Of a DNA stretch of 64,000 nt, positions 44,092-55,529 are shown in pieces. The stretch's first letter is position 1. Every line of letters starts with the position of its first letter. Below the pieces are notes generated by a model, which was not told where the DNA came from, searched no databases, and was given only the letters and a program-made list of their open reading frames with translations. Origin of the DNA: Chondrus crispus (lineage: Eukaryota > Rhodophyta > Florideophyceae > Gigartinales > Gigartinaceae); the NCBI RefSeq assembly GCF_000350225.1, contig NW_005179250.1, positions 62,001 to 126,000 of the forward strand, in the 5' to 3' direction. A program made the position numbers and the translations under genes.

Positions 44092-45340
44092 TGAGAGGAG
44101 AGTGCATAGTGTGTGAAGTGCGGGACTAGCTGTCACAGGACGACGGCCAGCATGCGCAGGGCGCGGCGCGAGCGCGAGACGGCGGCGGCGAGCGAGGGGT
44201 GGGCGTCGGCGTCGGCGGGGCGCGGCGGCAGGGTCAAGGCCGGGTGGCGCGCGGCGAAGTGCGGGCCGATCAGGGCGCCGGCGAGCAAGGCGTCGAGGCG
44301 GACGATGGACCGCGGCAGCGGCGCGGGAGGGGCGCACGGAGAGGACGGCGGCAAGGGCGTGGGCGACGGGGTGGGCGACGGGGTGGGCGAGCGGGCGGGG
44401 TGGAGAGGTCGTCGGCGACGAGCGGCAGCTCGGAGGGCGGCTCTTGCGGGTGCGGCGAGGCCAGCAGCAGCAGCGGGCGCACGGGCGGACATATATAGTG
44501 CCGAGAAACCGAATAAAGAGCAGTGCAAAAACGCCGCAATGCCGATTTATACCGCTTTCGAGGGGGACGACGGGAGCATAGAGTGAGCGTGATATGGATG
44601 TCTTTTGAGTCCTATGGAGTGCTCAGAACAAAACAGAGGGAGGAGCAGACAGCCAAGCGTGCGGCATTCAGAAGCTACGTTTCCCTGTCATTTAGGGGTG
44701 TCAAAAGGGAGGTCCCTTGGATAGGCTGGGGAGCGTGACATGAGCGTAAGTACAACAAGGAATGATCCCGTCGCCATCACATTCAACTTGCTGGAAAGTA
44801 CTTGACTGCACTCCGAGGCAATCATCCATACAGTGCAATAATTCCAAAGAATGATCAAATTACACCCAAAAATAATTTTAATTTTCTTGTAGGGAACACG
44901 GTGTGGAACTCGGATGCTTGCAACTCCAGTTGCTTCCGGACGAGGGCTTATTCAGCGTCGAGATTTGTCATCATCTCCTGGCGAATTTCCTCGCCCATCT
45001 TCTCGAACCTGTCACTCAGGTTACCCTCGTCGACTTCAATCCCAGTCAGGGATTCTTGATATTCGGGATCCGTGGCCGTATTGGCTTGGCTTCGGGTGCG
45101 AGGACCTTGCGGGATTCTCTACGCACTTGCCGATCCATTCTGCTCGCCCCGGGACCGACGTCCCCGGGGGCGCTTTTCGACATGGTTCGTCTCCAAAAAC
45201 GAACATAACTTTACAAAAAAATAAAACGCTACAATTCTTGGTGGGGAGACCACTTATGTAGTGTGTCTCCAGACCGAGACATTCCTAGGCAAAATTATAG
45301 ATCAGGTCTCCTGTACGCTAATTCTAGGTCGAGAGACCAC
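44092..45340. other. GC-rich tract and intergenic sequence right of the transposase
   Basis: 44140-44490 is extremely GC-rich (gcggcggcg, gacggggtgggc repeats) and open in most frames on both strands because of composition. From 44520 to 45340 nothing is recognised. This may include the right end of the CACTA element. Confidence 0.4.
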
Positions 45341-45349
45341 TTATGTAGT

Positions 45350-46200
45350 GCAATACGCTTGTCAGGCAGAGACCGAGGACCTATGGTCCAGCAAAAACAA
45401 CAACAGCAACAAAAAGAACGAAAGTAACAACTGCCGATGGCGAAGCGCTACGGAGCGTCCGACTCTCCCTTCTCCGTTTAAATGAGCTTGCGACTCGTTG
45501 TAGCTCGGATCCCTGATGAGGGGTGGGTGTAGTGCAGTACCCGGCCTGGAGAAGGGAAATCGGGGGGTACTGTAGTCCGAGTTGGGGGACACAAGTGTGA
45601 AATGGATCACGGTATTAATTTATTATTTAATTTTAACTAGTTATCAATTAATTATCTAACATTAGATTAGATTTAGGATTTAGCGCGGAGAGCTACTGTT
45701 ATGGCTCCGGCGGGGCGATATATACCTTAGCCCTCTGACCCACGAGTCAGTAAAGTTAACCCGAGTTGCCAGAGTTTGATATCGCCTTGTCGAAGTCCGT
45801 CTTTTACAAGACGTTCCCTTCTACCCTAGCCTACGGTATCCTTTGCGCTCGGGGGTTCCCTTTTTCCCTTTCATTTTCCTTTATTTCCCTATCCTAATTT
45901 CCCTTAATCTTGAGTTGGTCTCATCTTGTAGGACGGCGATCCGCAACGTGACGTCATTAGCCATTGGGCTTCTGTGTTGGTGCACCAGTGGTGCTTTTCT
46001 AAGCGTTGGTTCCATCGGAATCTGGTTGCGACCGATCCGGTGTTGGTACTTTGCCATCAGGCAGTACGACGGTGTAGCGCTGCTACGTTTTATTCTTTCC
46101 CGACGGGCTACGTTGCGACGTCCCCGTCGAAGACATTATCAAGGGTATGAGGTGTACAGGGCGCTCTACGAGCATTGGATTTACGACCCATCGGACCAGG
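45350..46200 (-). mobile_element. LTR copy in inverted orientation
   Basis: Reverse complement of the LTR family described at 26.3 kb. Landmarks in reverse: ggcgatatataccttagccctctgac, cgagttgccagagtttgatatcgcc, gtcttttacaagacgttccc. Its outer part (45350-45530) is repeated in opposite orientation at 46270-46440. Confidence 0.65.
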
Positions 46201-46259
46201 TTTACCTAGACACCCCTCCAAACTCGTCGAGCAGTTGCCTTTACAAAACTCTCCAACCA

Positions 46260-47240
46260 TTTACCGATCCCGGGCTGGGCCCTTCTCTTTGCCCCCCTAT
46301 CAGGGATCCGAGCTACTGCGGGCCGCAAACCCGCTTAAAGAGGAAAGGGAGCTTCGAACACTCCGTAGCGTTGTGCCGTTGGCAGTCGTGGTTTTTGTTG
46401 TTGTTGGTATAGGACCGTCGGACCTTGGTCTCTGCCTGACAGGCGCATGGCACTACAGTGGGCACGGAGAAATAGCCCGGCCCGGGATCGGTGTGGTAGA
46501 GACTTGCGAAGAGAATTGCTCGACGAGTATGGGGAGGGGCGTGTACGTAGGGTACCCCGGTTCCACTGGGTTGTAAGGCCTATGCTCTTTGAGCGTCTTC
46601 GACACCTTGTAACGCGACAAGGCCTTCGACGGGGGCGTCGCAACGCAGCCCGACGGAATGAAATGACAGTGGCAGCGCTACACCAATGTGCCGCCCGATG
46701 GCTCGAAACACCTTCACCGGTTCGGTCACGACCGAAGCCGATGGCACCTACATTGGCTTGTAAACACGACAAAGCCCTTTGAGGGAGACGTCGTTGCAAC
46801 AGTCTCCGTAGGAAAATAGGTCACAGTAACAGCGCTACGTCAATGTGTCGCCCGATGGCAAAGCTACCTACACCTGTTTGGTCCCATCCAATACTGACGG
46901 GAAATAGGTAGAATTAGAGTTAAAAAAGGATAGGTAAATAAAGGAAAAGGAAAGGGAAGCCCCGAGCGCAAAGGATAAAGTAATCTGTAGTAGAGGGGAA
47001 TGTCTTGTAAAAGACGGAATTCGACCAAGGCGATATCTGACTCTGGCAACTCGGGTTACCTTTACTGACTCCTTGGTCAGAGGGCTAAGGTATATATCCC
47101 CTGGCCAGAGCCACTACACTAGCTCGCGGCGCTAGATCCTAAATCCAATCTAATGTTAAATAAATAATTGGTAACTAATTAAAATTAAACAATAAAATAA
47201 TAGTGTGAAATAATTTTCACTTGTGCCCCCCAATCCGGGC
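46260..47240 (+). mobile_element. LTR copy in plus orientation (same family)
   Basis: Starts with ctatcagggatccgagctac and ctctgcctgacagg (also in the inverted copy) and runs through the TATA-containing ggctaaggtatatat near 47085. With the inverted copy it forms a large inverted repeat of two LTRs facing away from each other. Probably two independent insertions or a rearranged element; diverged by eye. Confidence 0.65.
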
Positions 47241-47850
47241 TACGGCACCCCCCGATCTCCTTTCCCTGGGCAGTGCCATTGCACTACACCTCGGAACTTC
47301 GTCCGGTCGCCTGTGGAAGGTCGGTGAGTTGCTGAGCACCCTCGCGAATTGGTACCTTACGCGTAGCGACGAGGCCCGTCGCATCGATGCGGAACGAGAG
47401 ATCCACGCCGCGGACCTGCACCAAGTTCACGGGGACTTAGAAGGTTTACGGCAATCATCTTTTCGGCAGTTGGCGGCCCTAGGGCGGGCCCTGGCGGAGC
47501 GTGAGCGATATCGCCGCGAGCGGGACGCCCTCTGTACCGAAGCGTCCAGTGGGGTCTCGTCAGCTCGGCCGTCTAGCTCGTCTGTACCGCGTCGCTCGGT
47601 GTGAGGCCCTTATGACGACCAGGGGTACGAGTCTTTCCGCGCAGATGTTGGGGACCCTGCCGGCGGGAAGTCCCGCGGCTGGTCCCGACACAGCGAGGTC
47701 ACCATGCCTTTGCTGGATGACCTGGAGACAGAGGGGCCTGGGGACCCGGGTAACTGTCCTCAGTCCTCCTGCGGCGCCGGTCCGATGGGGACTGCTGACG
47801 GCGCAAACCGTTAAGCGTTCAGCCACGTTATACCTCGGGGTTTAGTCCTC
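47241..47850 (+). mobile_element. Start of gag of the LTR element
   Basis: Directly after the LTR a plus-strand frame encodes a charged, helical sequence (GRLWKVGELLSTLANWYL, ARRIDAEREIHAADLHQVHG, ALGRALAERERYRRERDAL), typical of a gag N terminus. The element is not followed further and is broken. Confidence 0.45.
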
Positions 47851-49445
47851 GGCCTCCACGTTCCCGTCAAATTAGTAGAACCTATTCCCTCGCTTGACGT
47901 CGGCTTGAGATGCCCCTCATCCGTCCGACATTGATATCCCCGACGCGGAGGGGGGATCGCGTGCCGACCGGTAGAGAGGGGGGGCCCGACGAGGTGCGGA
48001 ATCTTCGTCGTAGTTCTTCTCGAGTGACTCGTGTGGAGATCCTCTTTCTTTGCGTTGTACCAATCGGGGTTTAGGATTGGATTGCGGTATAGATTGGATT
48101 GGGTTCAGCTTTGGCATGGGATTAGCCTTGGACTGCGTTGGGCCATCTGCTGGGTTTAGCATATGTTTAGGCTAGGATACACTCGAAGTTTACGTTGTGC
48201 TTGGGTCTAGATGTACCCTGTGGTTGGGTTATGATTGGTTTTCGCTATCGATTGCGTTTTAATCATACCGGGTTTCGGCAGCAGTGGGATTTACCAAATG
48301 AGATTACGAAAACAATCACTGTCACTCTGTCAACGTATCACTGGGCACTGCTTGAATTTGGATCTACGCCGTACTAAATCGCAATCCGGAAAATCTGAGT
48401 TTCGATTTCTCTGAAAACTATTTAATGTTTTCCTTAAATGTTTTCATATATTTATGCTTTAATTTATGCCCCTCCCCCACACGATCCGGTGTGACCGTTA
48501 TCTGATTCTCGCTGCGGCTGCATCCCGCCCAAAATAGAAGCCCACTAACACCCTCTCACTCTCCCAACCCCCACCCCCACACCCTCATAGCTGCACCCCA
48601 TCCATAGAAATGTTTTCCCCGTCCACTACCGTCTGCATAATCGCCGACGATACGCTGCGCGTTTATGCGATCCAGGTCCTCTTCTGTCGTCCTCGCTCGC
48701 CGCTTGCTGTGCCACGGTTACGGCGAGACCACCACATCGCCACGGTGACTCGTCCTCACTCGCTCACCTTCCCTTCGCCATGTAAGTGTTCCCTCCATTT
48801 TGGGTCACGCGCAGGCGCCTGTCAGATCAGCGTACTATGACACTCTCGTTTCCGCCTATACCGCTGATCCTCACGTTATTTAGGTTCCCTCATGTCGCAT
48901 CATATCGATTTACAGACAACACAGACAAAATCCTCAGAAAACCATCTTCATCACCTTTTGCAAGGAATCGCAGTCCGAAGAGCCAGGAATCGATGCCATA
49001 TTTTTCCATTCTTCCGCAGCTTTCTGTACGAAAGATCTGCGTCTTCGCACATGAACGGCAACTGCGCCCGCAGGTATCTTCACCATCACAGGCTTTACGA
49101 CTAACTCACGTTGATAAGCAGTTTAACGAGTCCCCTTTATGTGTTTCTAACCTTTTATTGGCACTTACATGTGGCAGAGGAAAATCTCATTGCGAGGCGG
49201 TGCGATTGCGATTGTTGGCGTACATTGTGGTCTTTCTTTGCGTACAAACGGACGAGGTGGTGGTAGCTGTCTCGAGGGTGCACTAGTCTGGCTACGAGTT
49301 GACAATGGCGGGTGCCTGCGGTGGAGGCAATGAGAAGGGGATAAGATCGGAGAAAGAACACGGAGGAGCTGTGGATGGGGAGACAGAGCCCGCACGGCGG
49401 ACATAAGCAGCAACTACAGAGAGACTACAAGTACCCAAGAAAACT
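47851..49445. other. 1.6 kb without a recognised gene
   Basis: 48.06-48.24 kb repeats ttgggtt/gattgg words in a loosely tandem way. From 48535 the sequence is C-rich and an ATG at 48610 opens a 76-codon frame (TTVCIIADDTLRVYAIQ), followed by a longer frame to 49286. No family recognised and neighbouring frames are equally open. Confidence 0.3.
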
Positions 49446-51430
49446 TTGTGGATCACATATTCTATCAGAAAACAGCAGTATTCGTACACGGTTGAGAATG
49501 AGGACTCTCGCTGGTCGAGGCCAGAAGAGGCCAAATTTCTGGACCATGCCCCATTTCGGCAGGAAATTGCAGAAGAAATGGACTTGCTCGGAACCAGACG
49601 TACACAGGGAAATTCAATTGTGGAGGAGGAGGGAACGTGCGAGAAAATTAAAACCAGTTCGTTTTAGTCCGTGCGAAAATCACGGGACCGGGCACGAACA
49701 TGAGGGCGTACTGGGAGCAAGAACAATGAAGACCCCCGCCCCCCAGAGCGCGAGAGTCAGAAGTACGCAGATCTCGAAGATGAAAGGCGTCATACTGGCC
49801 TCTTTCGCATGTCGTTCCTGATTGAGAGTGAGGCAAGCCCTGCAGTTGCTACCACCACCACCCCTGCCAAGACGAAACACATCCCACACGCATACTGGAC
49901 TCACACGGAACACGTTCTTCTCCGTGGCCGTGGCTGTGGACGAGCCGAAAATACCGACCAGTCGGATAGCGCCGTAAAAGAAAGTAATGAAGAGGAACGT
50001 GTGAAATAAATTCTCAGTATCTGCGGTGTCAGTTCAAGCAGCATCAGGGTCAGGGTCAGGGTCAATAGAAGGCTAAGCAGTGCCGATGAACTCGGAAATG
50101 TGCTGCTGCCGGGAGATGAAATACTTTTTCATGATTCAGCACAGGGTCCTGATTTCGTGGTTAATTCTGACGAAAACGACTATCACAGTGAGGAAAGTGG
50201 TGAGGCTGTGTATTTGGTAGAAAAGGGGGTGCCGGCGAGAGAGGAGTCGTCAGAAGATGATGCGGAGAGTGCAGCAGAAGATGTTGTCATTTGAGTTGGT
50301 AATTAGAATGGGAATAGCGGCGGCGGGGGCATCAAAAACAGGCAGAGCTTCCCGCTCTGTTTTTCACAACAGCTGGTCCGGGATCCATACAACGTGACTG
50401 TGTAGAAAGCGGGAAGGTATATATGCTGCAGTGTTTCGAGAATGATGGGGGTGGGGATGAATATGATGACAATTAGGATTTGGATAGGGATATCTTCTAA
50501 TTCGGCCTCTCGCACATTGATTGCTGGAAATTGTCCGGACGTCTACAAGAAACGATGAGATAGTGGAATTTGTCCACGAGAAAGCGTCCGAAGAAACCCA
50601 AAAAAGTGCAGTCTGTGCTGCAATATGCCCGTTATGAAAGCCACAAGTGTGAAGAAGCATCCAAGAGCTCTGGGTCCACACGGTTCGGCGTCTTCGTGAG
50701 GGCTGTCCAGATTTTCACTTCCAGAGAGGCCATGCTGGAGGGAGAGGATTCTGCTTGAAAAGGCAAACCGGCCTGTTTATCGGTTCCAATTGGCCAATTC
50801 AACAACTGCGACGTACAAAGCCTTTCTGTCACAGAGTGCCATCGCAAGATCAAGCATGTCGAAAGCTACAGTAGCTATTTTCAACTCGTTACCTTCGCTG
50901 GTAAGTATCTACGGCTGCGAGTTGTACACGGCCTCACCGCGGAGAAAGTGCAGCTTTCTTCTGGTATTAGTGCCATTCAGACTGTAGATCTATTTCTTGA
51001 ACAGTACGACGCGAGAGAGCAGTGCACAATGGTAACGTCTTAAGCTCTGCATCTGCGAAAATTGCAGAGCCCGAAAAACTACACTTCACGGACGGGGGAA
51101 AACCTGGCTTGCAAACTTTGAACACGCTCGGGTGAAGCTTCAAAAAAGCTTCAACGCGCAAGAAGCGCTCGGGCAATTGCTGGTGACGCGAAGGAAGCAA
51201 CTGGAAGATAAGTGCGCAGAGGGGTCCATTTTCTAGCCAGAAGTTTGATAAATGCTACAAATTTGTGCGAAAATCGATTGAGGGTATTCCGCAGTCGTAC
51301 GTTCAGGAGCAAGAGAACGGCTGCAGCAGCTCGACAGCGAAAGCTTTGGCTATTGCAGAGCCTCCCGACGTCATTCGAAAGTGGTTTATGAATGGTCCAT
51401 ATGGCGCATTAATATTTAATGAGAGGGATG
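49446..51430 (+). pseudogene. Series of decayed plus-strand coding remnants, family unknown
   Basis: Several short plus-strand frames have protein-like rather than random composition: SRWSRPEEAKFLDHAPFR near 49500, LPGDEILFHDSAQGPDFVVN near 50100, STRKRPKKPKKVQSVLQYAR near 50570, and KFVRKSIEGIPQSYVQEQEN near 51270. They are interrupted by frame changes and stops and I recognise no domain. They precede the decayed recombinase copy and may belong to the same old element. A triple cagggt repeat occurs at about 50046-50064. Confidence 0.3.
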
Positions 51431-51732
51431 TAGATTAGACCAACTCAATTGCAACGGTGGTTTCTGCGCTTCACAATACAGTCGCTATATTTATGACATG
51501 ACAATATTTGCTAAATTACTTCCGGCGCAAAATTCGCATGTGCTATATCCCTACTATGCCCCTCAGTTGATCGGTATATCGTACAAAACGTTTGCGTCTC
51601 TTGACTTAGGTGCCAAGAGCCAACTCTAAGGCAAGGGCAACATTTTCAGACCGTAGACGTTACACCAGTTCGATACATGTACAATGTTTCATGTTTGAGC
51701 AGTCAATGGGCTTCAAAGAGATCCTCAAACTT

Positions 51733-52961
51733 TTACCACTCATGAAATTCGGGAAAAAGGCATATTGCCGTATCGGTCGATATGGCGATCAACCTGACCT
51801 GACCCGTATATCGATCAACTACAAATCGGCCGAGCAAGGAAGATGGAGTTGGGTATAGACCTGTGGCCGTTGACCACCGCCCATCAACACCAGCAGTTTG
51901 ATCAAAATTTATGTACCATTTCTTTTTTATCCTTCCCTCCTTGAACATCACGTTCTCAGCTTCAAGCTGCCCGTTGTTGGCAGTGTGGTTGTCAAAAGAT
52001 GTTAGAATGGCATCCATTGCTATCCGAGGTTTTTCTTGCAACGCCAAACTCCACGGAAAGAAATATCGCCGCACGCGCGACGCGGTCATGAAACACGGGT
52101 CGGACGCTTTGTCGCTGTTGCCCCAAGGCCTTTTAAGCGCTTTATATCGAGTTCAGCTGAATAGGAGCTCGTTCTGCGTTTGTGAAAAAAGAGACGCTTT
52201 TCCCTCGGAAAGGTACCTTTGCGTGCTCAGCAATTTTTTCAGGTGGAAAGCCTTAGTGCTATCCGTTGTGCACACAGAGTACACACGGTAAGGGGAGATC
52301 AAGAGATCGTTCGTGTTGCTGTCACATACGACTCTGAAAAGCCTACCCGATTCCCACACATCGTCCACCGGACTGTGACGCAAACAACAACGAGGCGAAG
52401 CAGGTGCCCTGCTGCGATACAAAGCTGTTGGAAGGATCCGTTGTTGCCGCCGCCGGAGAGTTTTGGTTCGTATTCGAGGCGGTATATTTCTCGGAGGTCT
52501 GCGTTATTTTTTATCTAACACGGAAAGGGTCTTGCATGCTGGACGACCCTGACCGATGGCGGCCTGATATTTGAGAGTTGCTTCCTGGGACGAAAAATTG
52601 CGGATCGCTTCTCAGAAGTGTGTGCAGCCCGCGATGCCAAGCCTCCTGCACAGGCATTCCTGCTAGTACTGCTGCGATTGCTTACGACCGCGGCCTTTCT
52701 TGGAGTCCCAACTTGCGCCACAGCATCTCCATAGATGCGTCTCCCAGCATTAGACGCCCTGACTGTAATGACGGCAGAATGTTGTGTTCGCACAGCGGCA
52801 ATTTCTATTCTTGCCCTTCGGAAATGTACTCCAGTAATGCTCGTAGACTCCTTTTCCTCCACGTCTTCCTCCGCCGCTGCAATTGCCCCGTTTGACCCGG
52901 ATGGCCCTCGTCGAAAGTTACCACGGGCCGATTTGTCGCCAGTAACATTGGAATCGACCAT
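51733..52961 (-). pseudogene. Crypton-like tyrosine recombinase, copy 2 (decayed)
   Basis: Minus-strand pieces align with copy 1. RRARIEIAAVRTQHSAV (52.8 kb) corresponds to RFKTARIDIEAVQRKHSDV. DDVWESGRLFRVVCDS...YRVYSVCTTDSTKAF (52.3 kb) corresponds to ESMWESGVLFTTICDR...YRIRTVCTTVMTKVF. ENVMFKEGRIKKKWYIN (51.9 kb) corresponds to ETMFADGRLKNKWCIN. The copy is split over at least three frames. After the KKWYIN segment the match fades at the Arg I region, so the catalytic Arg and Tyr region is not preserved. More diverged than copy 1. Confidence 0.7.
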
Positions 52962-53086
52962 GATATGTCTGGCTTTGTCAGATCTCCCTTCAGGACTGGG
53001 GGATTCGGAAATGGTAATTTTTGGTGTGACTGGTGGCGTGATGGAGGAAGCGACCAGTAGAAGGTTGTTGTTGTTTCCCTAAGTAC

Positions 53087-53400
53087 ATTACGCCATGAAA
53101 GTGTGCCCTCCAGAAGCGTTCTTGGCCGTCAGAATAACAGAACGGATCTAACACAAAACGGTTCTGCAAGTATCAAATTCGATGTATGTGCGAAAACAGA
53201 ACCGCCTGTGGAACATGCCCCCTGGCCCCGGCAGGCTCGATTTCTCGTTTCCAAACATTTCCGTGCCCGAACCGTTTTCCCCATATTATCAAGTCGACCC
53301 CTCCATGCGCACTCTCTGGCGCACCCACCCACTCCCCGTACATACAACAAATTTACCATACTGATGACAAAAATATTTTGATTTTTTGCCACCTCTCAAG
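53087..53400. repeat. 0.31-kb direct repeat, left copy
   Basis: Begins tacgccatgaaagtgtgccc and ends near ttttttgccacc. It is about 90% identical by eye to 54287-54597, in the same orientation. Ends are not TG...CA. It contains aacagaacggatc and acggttctgcaag. Confidence 0.9.
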
Positions 53401-53632
53401 CAAAATAGATTTGTCTCTATGGATGAATCAATCTAGAAAGAAACTACTTGACTGCATAAGAGACAGAGCGCCATCCACATTTGGATCCGACACACATTAA
53501 TGAGAATTAAATTAAACTGAATTAGAAATGGTGCTATAAACGCTACAGGTACAAAATGCCTATAAGAAAGAACGAAAGCCGAAGTTCATTACCAAAATTA
53601 CGTATCAGCAAATAATGTCTTAGCACGCTCGA

Positions 53633-54112
53633 ATGAACCGGTTTTGGTCGCTTTATGAGCGCGCCACTGCTCTTGAATCGTTCTCTGGACATACCACCGA
53701 CTTAAAGCGCCTGTGCATGACAGCCTTGATTCCCAGCCCTCCTGGCGCGGAAATGCCAAGACAGGAGTTCAATCAAGCCATTTGCCACGGAATGCTTCAT
53801 GCGGATGAAGCACTCTATACAACTTCGCTTCTCCAGTCCAAGAGAGAAATCGACGTTCTCCGCGATATTTGCAGTCACTATAGGTGCTTCCTGTCGCCTC
53901 TTTCTGTCATCGTGACACTTCCGTCAAGGTTTTTCTATGTCCTGGTGTTAGAAAACATTGCGTGGTTTGCAGAGACGTTCTTCGGTTTGAATCCATCCCA
54001 AGTTCTTGAACTTTTCCATGAATTTGAAGATGTGGAAAGTGAGTTTGAATATGCAGTTCCCGAGCTTCATCAACCTCTCGAATGCACTGGAAACCACTGT
54101 AGCCATTCATAA
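53633..54112 (+). CDS. Hypothetical protein between direct repeats
   Basis: A 159-codon frame from ATG 53633. Composition is protein-like: HTTDLKRLCMTALIPSPPG, AICHGMLHADEALYTTSLLQ, a hydrophobic stretch (FFYVLVLENIAWFAETFF), and an acidic C-terminal region (FHEFEDVESEFEYAV). No family recognised. It is the only substantial frame in the 0.89 kb bracketed by the two direct repeats, so repeat-ORF-repeat may be one insertion. It could equally be a host gene exon. Confidence 0.35.
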   Translation: MNRFWSLYERATALESFSGHTTDLKRLCMTALIPSPPGAEMPRQEFNQAICHGMLHADEALYTTSLLQSKREIDVLRDICSHYRCFLSPLSVIVTLPSRFFYVLVLENIAWFAETFFGLNPSQVLELFHEFEDVESEFEYAVPELHQPLECTGNHCSHS

Positions 54113-54286
54113 AAGATTGATTTCCATTGAGAATTTGCATCTATCCCCCAATTTTCAATCGCGTTGTACAATTTCAGATCCCGTCAAACAATAAAACACC
54201 ACATTGCTTTACTAATACACATTTCTGGCCTCTAGTTACCTCTTCCTGTAATGCATACCTCGATTTCATTGTCAACTAATTATACT

Positions 54287-54597
54287 ACGCCATGAAAGTG
54301 TGCCCTACAGAAGCGTTCTTGGCCGTCAGAATAACAGAACGGATCTAACACAAAGCGGTTCTGCAAGTATCAAATTCGATGTATGCGCGGAAACAGAACC
54401 GGCGGTGGAACATGCCCCCCTGGCCCTAGCAGGCTCGATTTCTCGTTTCCAAGCATTCCCGTGCCGGAATCGTTTTTCCACATTATCACGTCGACCCCTT
54501 CACGCTCAATCTCTGGCATACCCACTCACTACCCACACGTACAAAAAATTTACCATACTTACAAAATAATTATTTGAATTTTTTGCCACCCCCCAAC
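54287..54597. repeat. 0.31-kb direct repeat, right copy
   Basis: Partner of 53087-53400, starting at the same tacgccatgaaag. Differences are scattered substitutions plus a few small indels. Confidence 0.9.
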
Positions 54598-54829
54598 ATA
54601 GGCGCACAAGTAATATTTTTAATTTCGAATTTCTAACCATTCTGGTCAACTGACGAACGCTTCCGTTCCAACCAGCTAAACGCTTCTGTTTTGATCCATT
54701 TTCATTACTACGTATTTACCCATGGGCACTCGTTCAATAGTGCATCCCCTTTACATTTGGGCTCCATTTCATCAGTCATATACGGTCATAAAACAAATAC
54801 CGCCGCAATTGCCCCAATACACTTCATTC

Positions 54830-55110
54830 AAAATACGCCTGCCTCACAGAACCGTTCTGTACGGCACCTCCCAAAACACTACTGCATTGCACAATTTCCG
54901 TTCTGTATTGCAACCTTCCCTCCAGAACCGTTCTGTGACGCACCTCCCAAAACACTCCCGCGCGGCACGATTCCCGTTCTGTATTGCAAAATTCCCTGCA
55001 AAACCGCTCTGCGGGGCACCTCTCAGAACACTACCGCACAGCAACATTCCCGTTCTATATTACAACCTGCTCCGCGGATCCGTTCTGTGCTGCACCCCCG
55101 ACACACTTTC
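54830..55110. repeat. Imperfect tandem repeat of about 84 bp with AGAACCGTTCT cores
   Basis: Three to four units, each with agaaccgttctg (a palindrome), cacctcccaaaacact and a cattcccgttctgtattgcaa phrase. All plus frames are open and periodic, so ORFs here are not genes. Confidence 0.75.
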
Positions 55111-55529
55111 TATCGTACAGTTTGTTTGGGCATAATTTCGTGTGTAAGTACCTCTGAAGCTTTAAACATTCTATGGAATCTATAGTTTGAAGGAAAGAGG
55201 CCGTCCAAACTGCAAGCCTATTTATTCCTTTCAAATATTTCTTTCCCCAACCCCCAGGAAAAATAAATTCGAAAGAGTATGGGAACTGAATCGGGAGACT
55301 TTGTCAAAGCGTCAGAGAAGACTGCGTGCCTGGCTTGCGCATCTCTGTTTTTGCAGATAGAGCAATATTATCTCTCGCAGTATCAGTAGTAAAGAAGTTT
55401 TGAGCAACCGAATTCTTTATCGATGGACGGTCCCATATTGCCCAACATATCTTGACGATGGTCTGTAGATACCATTTCGACCCCATGAAAACCTTGATTT
55501 ATGACGCGAATACGTCTTATAAGTATTCA
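55111..55529. other. Intergenic, nothing recognised
   Basis: No gene-like frame. Confidence 0.35.

Noticed and set aside
44113-44586. Ala/Gly/Arg-rich ORFs on both strands
   Set aside because: Same composition effect in a GC-rich repeat. No motif.
45350-47240. Terminal inverted repeats of a DNA transposon
   Set aside because: The same sequence occurs singly at 26.3-27.0 kb, contains a TATA box and is followed by a gag-like frame at 47.3 kb, all of which fit LTRs.
54691-55185. 164-codon plus-strand ORF
   Set aside because: It runs through the 84-bp tandem repeat and is periodic, with all three frames open.
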